Shown: piece after piece, positions 4,453 through 7,457 of the stretch
Numbering within the stretch: the stretch's first letter is position 1
Layout: the number at the start of each line of letters is the position of its first letter
Source of the DNA: Alphaproteobacteria bacterium
Lineage (GTDB): Bacteria > Pseudomonadota > Alphaproteobacteria > JAJTHO01
NCBI GenBank assembly: GCA_021297975.1
Contig: JAJTHO010000138.1
Span: forward strand, 1 to 7,457
DNA length: 7,457 nucleotides
Direction of reading: 5' to 3'
Made by a program: the position numbers and the translations under genes
Notes under the pieces: model-generated
Database searches by the model: none
Told to the model about the DNA's origin: nothing
Seen by the model: only the letters and a program-made list of their open reading frames with translations

Positions 4453-4829
4453 ATACAAGCTCGCTTATTGCTTTTCTAGACCGTGACAATTTAAAGCGTG
4501 ACCATGACAAAGACGTTGCACTTATTGATACTGCTTTATCAGAAAAACGCCTGATTATTCCCCAAGTGGTGCAAACAGAAATACTTAGTAATCCCCGGCT
4601 CGATATGCAACAAATTGTCTGGCTTGAGAATCTGCCCACACTGGAGATTATGACCGGATTTTGGCAGCGTGCGGGTTTGTTGCGGGCGAAACTGCTAAAA
4701 AAGCGCCTTAAAGCACGTCTGGCGGATACCCTCATCGCACAGCATTGTTTGGATCACGACCTCCCCCTCATCAGCCGCGATGCGGATTTCCGCCATTACG
4801 TTCCGTTTGGCCTTACCCTAGCCGCCTGA
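4440..4829 (+). CDS. vapC: VapC-type PIN-domain ribonuclease toxin
   Basis: The 129-residue product starts at an ATG inside the end of vapB (13-base overlap), which implies translational coupling. It has the PIN-domain acidic set: Asp5 in MVAVDTSSLIAFLD, Glu47 in VVQTEILSNP, Asp96 in RLADTLIAQHC and Asp114 in PLISRDADFRHY. These residues bind the divalent metal used for RNA cleavage. VapC toxins cut specific tRNAs, rRNA or mRNA, and the cell depends on continuous VapB supply. Length and motif order are normal, so the toxin looks intact. Its last 17 bases overlap, tail to tail, the end of the connector gene on the other strand (stop at 4815-4813). Basic stretch LRAKLLKKRLKARL (81-94) precedes the third acidic residue. 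Function is confidently a PIN nuclease; that it acts as a toxin rests on the vapB neighbour. Confidence 0.88.
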   Translation: MVAVDTSSLIAFLDRDNLKRDHDKDVALIDTALSEKRLIIPQVVQTEILSNPRLDMQQIVWLENLPTLEIMTGFWQRAGLLRAKLLKKRLKARLADTLIAQHCLDHDLPLISRDADFRHYVPFGLTLAA

Positions 4830-5388
4830 TTTTATAAGGCTCAAGCAGCGCCGCAACGGCCTGCGGCAACAAAAGCCCATGCACCGGTGTTGTCACCGCA
4901 ACGCGCTGATCATACCACAGCCCAATCAGCAGCATCATGGCGGTTTTAAAGGCTTGGGGCACGGCTGCAGCAGAGCTGCCATAGCCTGCGGTGTAATCAA
5001 TCAGAATACCGCCAGCCTCTAATCCGGGGGAGGCCACCGCCGCGGTATTGGGTATCAACAGCCGCGTTTCCGCATCGCCAATCAACAGGCGGTAAGCCGT
5101 AGGCGGGACAGTAACGCTTGAGCCGTCCAAAAGCAGCACACTGATGCTGGTAATGGCGCTGACCGGCGGTTTAGGAAGCGTTGTGACGCCTTCCCATTCA
5201 TCCAAAACCAGCCGCAAGGAGCGGTTTATCAGCGCCCGTGCGGTGAGGTTTTCAACCGCCATCCGCGCCGCTTTGATATAGGATTCAATCAGCGTTTGCT
5301 GCGCCGAGCCATCAAGGCGCAAATGCGCCGCAACCTCGGCGTACGCCAGCGGTTCAACCGCTGGCGCACTGAGTTCATAAACCCGCAT
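4813..5388 (-). CDS. Head-tail connector protein, GTA gp6 / phiE125 gp8 family
   Basis: I chose the ATG at 5388-5386 (191 residues), 4 bases after the stop of the upstream gene; the frame is open further upstream, but that extension would overlap the preceding gene by 160 bases and has no family pattern. The protein runs MRVYELSAPAVEPLAYAEVA, HLRLDG, LIESYIKAARMAVENLTARALI, LPKPPVSAITSISVLLLDG, YRL, RLLIP, IDYTAGYG, VPQAFKTAMMLLIGLWYDQR and ends LLEPYKIRRLG. This is the complete pattern of the phiE125 gp8/GTA gp6 connector family ('evkaHLRvd...ea.i..li.aA...ve..tgr.li.....l.ld......LP.pP..sv......dG......y.......l.......v.v.ytaGyg....vP..l..A...lvg.wy..Re......ll.py...r.g'). The family forms the first neck ring under the portal. 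Downstream, instead of gp7, comes the vapBC cargo; the 3' end overlaps vapC. Confidence 0.87.
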   Translation of the reverse strand: MRVYELSAPAVEPLAYAEVAAHLRLDGSAQQTLIESYIKAARMAVENLTARALINRSLRLVLDEWEGVTTLPKPPVSAITSISVLLLDGSSVTVPPTAYRLLIGDAETRLLIPNTAAVASPGLEAGGILIDYTAGYGSSAAAVPQAFKTAMMLLIGLWYDQRVAVTTPVHGLLLPQAVAALLEPYKIRRLG

Positions 5389-5392
5389 TCGC

Positions 5393-5824
5393 TTAAACCG
5401 TGGGCGATACGGCGGGACGGCCAAGCAGCGCGACAACGCTGATGGGTGTGCCGGTTGCGTGGGCGCCGGTGAAATCAACGACGCAGCGCACATAACGCTT
5501 ATTGCCGCAATAGCCGATAGCATAGCTGCGCGCGGCTTTGCTGTTCGCATCAATCCGGGCGAAAATGCCGCTGCCGGGTGTGATGGGTGTGCCTATTAAA
5601 TACCCGTCTGGAACAGCTACATAGGTGGAGTTATCGTTTGATTCTTGCAAAATAAAATCGATAAAAACGCTGCCCGACAGGGTGACGCCCTGAGTGCCGA
5701 GGGAGGCGAGGACTTCCACCGCATCAAAGCCTTGGAGATCAACGCCGGTGCCGTTGGTATCGGCGTTGATAACCGCCGGGTTGACGATTGGCCGCGCCGC
5801 GATGTTGTTGTTTAAATCACGCAT
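5393..5824 (-). CDS. Unrecognised 143-aa phage-type protein between capsid and connector genes
   Basis: The start is taken as the ATG at 5824-5822, with a weak AGAAAG about 8 bases upstream; the frame is open further back, but there it runs through the palindromic repeat. The product begins MRDLNNNIAARPIVNPAVI, then NADTNGTGVDLQGFDAVEVLASLG, SGSVFIDFILQESNDNSTYVAVP, YAIGYCGNKRYVRCVVDFTG and ends ISVVALLGRPAVSPTV. It is beta-rich, with no helix-rich domain, signal peptide or membrane segment. The pattern of alternating hydrophobic residues with 'vDlqGfda.e......G' and 'y.igY.GnkRYvr...dftg' is one I associate with small proteins encoded beside the capsid gene in alphaproteobacterial prophages, but I cannot name a characterised function. 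A capsid decoration or stabilising protein is a reasonable inference from position and fold. It is not part of the Rhodobacter GTA core. Its stop lies 4 bases before the connector ATG, so the two are tightly coupled. Confidence 0.78.
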   Translation of the reverse strand: MRDLNNNIAARPIVNPAVINADTNGTGVDLQGFDAVEVLASLGTQGVTLSGSVFIDFILQESNDNSTYVAVPDGYLIGTPITPGSGIFARIDANSKAARSYAIGYCGNKRYVRCVVDFTGAHATGTPISVVALLGRPAVSPTV

Positions 5825-5860
5825 GGGTGTTCTTTCTAAAAATGGGGAAACAATGGAACA

Positions 5861-5939
5861 AAGGGGTGAGGTGGGGGGTGAGGGGAAAGGCATGAGGCAT
5901 GGGATTATTTCATGCCTGACCCCTCAACCCTTACCCCTT
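5861..5939. repeat. Long imperfect palindrome after the capsid gene
   Basis: The outer arms AAGGGGT (5861-5867) and ACCCCTT (5933-5939) are perfect complements. The inner arms AGGCATGA (5888-5895) and TCATGCCT (5910-5917) are also perfect, with a 14-base loop. Between them TGAGGGG (5879-5885) pairs with CCCCTCA (5920-5926). The fold starts 2 bases after the capsid stop codon. No U-rich run follows in the minus-strand RNA, so a read-through, processing or mRNA-stabilising hairpin is more likely than a full terminator. The G/C-rich TGAGGGG/CCCTCA wording recalls the ends of the element at 2216-2377. Confidence 0.7.
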
Positions 5940-5940
5940 C

Positions 5941-7137
5941 TTAAGCCGCAAATTCCATCAACTTAATCGCATCGGAATTAATCACATCACCGCCTACCCG
6001 CTTCGTTGTGTAGAATTTCACATAGGGTTTGGCCGTAAACGGATCGCGCAGAATCCGCGTGCCGATGCGGTCAACAATGGCATAGCCGAGGCGGAAGTTA
6101 CCAAACGCAACGGACAGCGAGCCGGTTGCCTTATTCGGCATATCCTCGGCAACATAGACCGGATAGCCGAGCAGCTGAGCGGGCTGGCCGGCATTATAAG
6201 ACGGCTGCCAGATATACTGGCCGTCGCTGCCCTTAAATTTCCTGACGTCCGCCATGAGCGCGCGGTTGAGCAGGAACGCCGCGCCTTGGGTGTAGCTGGT
6301 TTTCAAAAGCTGCGACAAATCCACCAGCGCATCCGCCGGGTTCGAGGCTGGCCAATCGCCGTTTACCCCGGTTTTGCGCCGTTCAATCTGGCCAAAGCTG
6401 GTGCCGCCGCTGTAGGTTAAAATACCGCGCGGCTGGGCAACGCCGTTGCCGCTGATAAAGGCGGTGTTTTCGGCTCTAGCGAAGCGGTCGGCTATTTTGC
6501 TCGCCAGCCACTGCTCCACATCAAAGCGGGCATCATCGAGCAGCTTTTGCGTGATGCGGGGTTCGGCATACAGCTCATGCACCGGGATACGGATTTTCCC
6601 GACATCGGCGGTGGTGGTTTCCGTGCGCGCGCCGGTCTCGGCCACCCACGCCGTGCCGACATCATTGGGATCGGTTAGGATTTCAAAGGCGTCGGATGCA
6701 ACCTCTATCACCGTTGCCAGCTGGCGCAGCGGAGACGAGTCGCGCAGCACTTGGGAAATGCTGCTGCTCAGCTCGGCGCTGACCATATAGCCGCCTTCGG
6801 GATCGGAGGAGACGCTGTGCGCTTTAAGGGCGAGCGTTGGTTCCATGCCTTTACGCAGATAGTCGCTGAATGCTTTACGTATTGGCTCGAGCCGGGTTGA
6901 TTTTTTTGCCGCGGCTAGGCTGCTCGGCGTGCGCTGATAGGCAACCTGCAAGGTTTCCATTTTTTCCTGCAGTTGCTCCAGGCTGCTGTTCAGCCGCTGG
7001 ACTTTCTCGTCCAAAAGCGGATCCGAATGGCCTTTTTCCGCGGCTTCCATCAGCCGTTCGTCGTTGGCCTCGCAGAACGCGGCATAGGATTCGCCCAGTT
7101 CGGTGCTGAGCGCTTTGGTTTCATAGGGATGTGTCAC
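5941..7137 (-). CDS. Major capsid protein, HK97 fold, GTA gp5-like
   Basis: The 398-residue protein starts at a GTG (7137-7135), with an AAGGAG ribosome-binding site (7149-7144) 6 bases upstream. Residues 1 to about 100 are a charged, coiled-coil-prone region (DEKVQRLNSSLEQLQEKMETLQ at 43-64), equivalent to the scaffolding delta domain that the prohead protease removes in HK97-like phages. The mature part begins near LKAHSVSSDPEGGYMV (104-119), a hallmark of this family. It continues with SSPLRQLATVIEV, AWVAETGARTETT, HELYAEPRITQKLLDDARFDVEQWLASKIADRFARAENTAFISGNG.AQPRGIL, FLLNRALMADVRKFKGSDGQYIWQ, LLGYPVYVAEDMP, AFGNFRLGYAIVDRIGTRILRDPFTAKPYVKFYTTKRVGG and a helical end. All standard blocks are present and uninterrupted. 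It forms the icosahedral shell. It is preceded by the protease gene and followed by a hairpin and an accessory gene. Confidence 0.95.
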   Translation of the reverse strand: MTHPYETKALSTELGESYAAFCEANDERLMEAAEKGHSDPLLDEKVQRLNSSLEQLQEKMETLQVAYQRTPSSLAAAKKSTRLEPIRKAFSDYLRKGMEPTLALKAHSVSSDPEGGYMVSAELSSSISQVLRDSSPLRQLATVIEVASDAFEILTDPNDVGTAWVAETGARTETTTADVGKIRIPVHELYAEPRITQKLLDDARFDVEQWLASKIADRFARAENTAFISGNGVAQPRGILTYSGGTSFGQIERRKTGVNGDWPASNPADALVDLSQLLKTSYTQGAAFLLNRALMADVRKFKGSDGQYIWQPSYNAGQPAQLLGYPVYVAEDMPNKATGSLSVAFGNFRLGYAIVDRIGTRILRDPFTAKPYVKFYTTKRVGGDVINSDAIKLMEFAA

Positions 7138-7211
7138 GGATGACTCCTTGGTTGGTTAGGAAAGGGTTGGTAGAAAAAGGGGGTAAAATGTTCCGTCTCT
7201 CGATAATCAGA

Positions 7212-7280
7212 AATGGAGCGCTCCCGCCCCGCCCCCCAGGCGGCTTCGCCGCCGGGCGGGAGCGCTGCGCCATTCGGCGC
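7212..7280. repeat. GC-rich compound hairpin between protease and capsid genes
   Basis: AGCGCTCCCGCCC (7217-7229) and GGGCGGGAGCGCT (7254-7266) are perfect 13-bp complements. The stem extends as AATGG (7212-7216) with CCATT (7270-7274) across a 3-base bulge. Inside the loop GGCGGC-TTC-GCCGCC (7239-7253) makes its own perfect hairpin. Beside it GCGCC-ATTC-GGCGC (7267-7280) gives a competing small hairpin. The 195-base gap holds no plausible gene. No U-tract follows the stem in the minus-strand RNA, so it is not a typical terminator; it may block exonucleases or separate protease and capsid expression. Confidence 0.75.
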
Positions 7281-7332
7281 TCTCTAGCTTTTCTGCACTA
7301 TCGACTCTGCGGTTAACGCTTTTTTGCAGCGC

Positions 7333-7457
7333 CTAAACAACAGCACTCACCCGCGCCTCTGGATTCGCGGCAAACGTCACGAGAGATACCTCCCACAACT
7401 CCGCCTCGCGAATGAGGCGCAGGCGCCTGGCCGGATCCGGCTGGGTTTTCAGCGGAC
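7333..7457 (-). CDS. HK97-family prohead protease, GTA gp4-like (C-terminal end, runs off the right edge)
   Basis: Only the last 40 codons are present, ending at the TAG at 7335-7333, and the frame is open to the window edge. The fragment includes P-L-K-T-Q-P-D at its start, then ARRLRLIREAELWEVSLVTF and AANPEARVSAVV. The 'R.i.eaeLWEVSLVTFaaNPeArV..v' block is the highly conserved C-terminal segment of peptidase U35-type prohead proteases, which cleave the capsid delta domain (and themselves) during head maturation. The catalytic His and Ser lie upstream, outside the window, so activity cannot be judged. Its place just before the capsid gene is the standard order. Confidence 0.85.
   Translation of the reverse strand, partial: PLKTQPDPARRLRLIREAELWEVSLVTFAANPEARVSAVV

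Noticed and set aside
5389..5553. N-terminal extension of the connector frame (open back to 5553)
   Set aside because: It would overlap the 143-residue gene by about 160 bases, shows no family pattern, and the family N-terminus fits the ATG at 5388.
5825..5893. N-terminal extension of the 143-residue protein
   Set aside because: The extra residues are translated repeat sequence (proline/serine-rich) with no ribosome-binding site; the ATG at 5824 begins the coherent protein pattern.
6446..6790. 114-codon plus-strand open frame
   Set aside because: It lies antisense within the well-conserved capsid gene; its serine-rich composition is typical of a shadow frame.
1..7457. tRNA or other structured RNA gene, integrase or att sites
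   Set aside because: No cloverleaf pattern, CCA-ended acceptor stem or long direct repeats were seen, and no recombinase gene is encoded in the window.

Overview
The window is the head and early tail part of a gene-transfer-agent (GTA)-like or prophage cluster, almost all on the minus strand. The gene set and order match the GTA/siphovirus module of Alphaproteobacteria: prohead protease (gp4), HK97-fold major capsid protein (gp5), phiE125 gp8/GTA gp6-type connector, head-closure protein (gp7), DUF3168 tail terminator (gp8), TP901-1-type major tail protein (gp9), two tail assembly chaperones (gp10 and gp10.1) and the start of a tape-measure protein (gp11). An alphaproteobacterial chromosome of moderately high GC is therefore the likely source. 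The sequence alone cannot decide between a domesticated GTA and a prophage: no terminase, portal, integrase or lysis gene lies inside the window.

Layout in minus-strand (transcription) order: 7457-7333 end of the prohead protease; 7332-7138 a gap with a strong GC-rich hairpin; 7137-5941 major capsid; 5940-5825 a gap with a long imperfect palindrome; 5824-5393 an unrecognised 143-residue protein; 5388-4813 connector. A stretch of about 2.6 kb that is not part of the usual core then separates the connector from head closure. It holds a plus-strand vapBC-type toxin-antitoxin pair (4222-4829) with its own promoter and palindromic operators, two unrecognised same-strand genes of 263 and 253 residues (4013-3222 and 3173-2412), and a MITE-like inverted-repeat element (2377-2216). 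The core resumes with head closure (2173-1850), a REP-like palindrome (1838-1739), DUF3168 protein (1707-1312), major tail protein (1287-883), chaperone gp10 (876-550), chaperone gp10.1 (to 308) and tape measure (318 to beyond the left edge).

The most interesting signal is at the chaperone junction. gp10 ends with a G-GGA-AAG heptamer in the correct phase, two codons before its stop codon. A -1 slip there leads directly into the gp10.1 frame. That frame has no ATG, GTG or TTG start upstream of its conserved N-terminal Asp-Trp region. This is the arrangement of phage lambda gpG/gpGT, with the same slippery heptamer, and predicts a 189-residue gp10-gp10.1 fusion.

The structural genes would build a capsid (protease matures the capsid; gp6 and gp7 complete the neck) and a tail (gp8 terminator, gp9 tube, gp10/gp10.1 chaperones acting on the gp11 tape measure). 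The vapBC pair may stabilise the locus, and the two unknown proteins look like accessory (moron-type) cargo. Four of the non-coding gaps in the structural operon carry strong inverted repeats, which may tune or process the long mRNA or may simply be dispersed genomic repeats.
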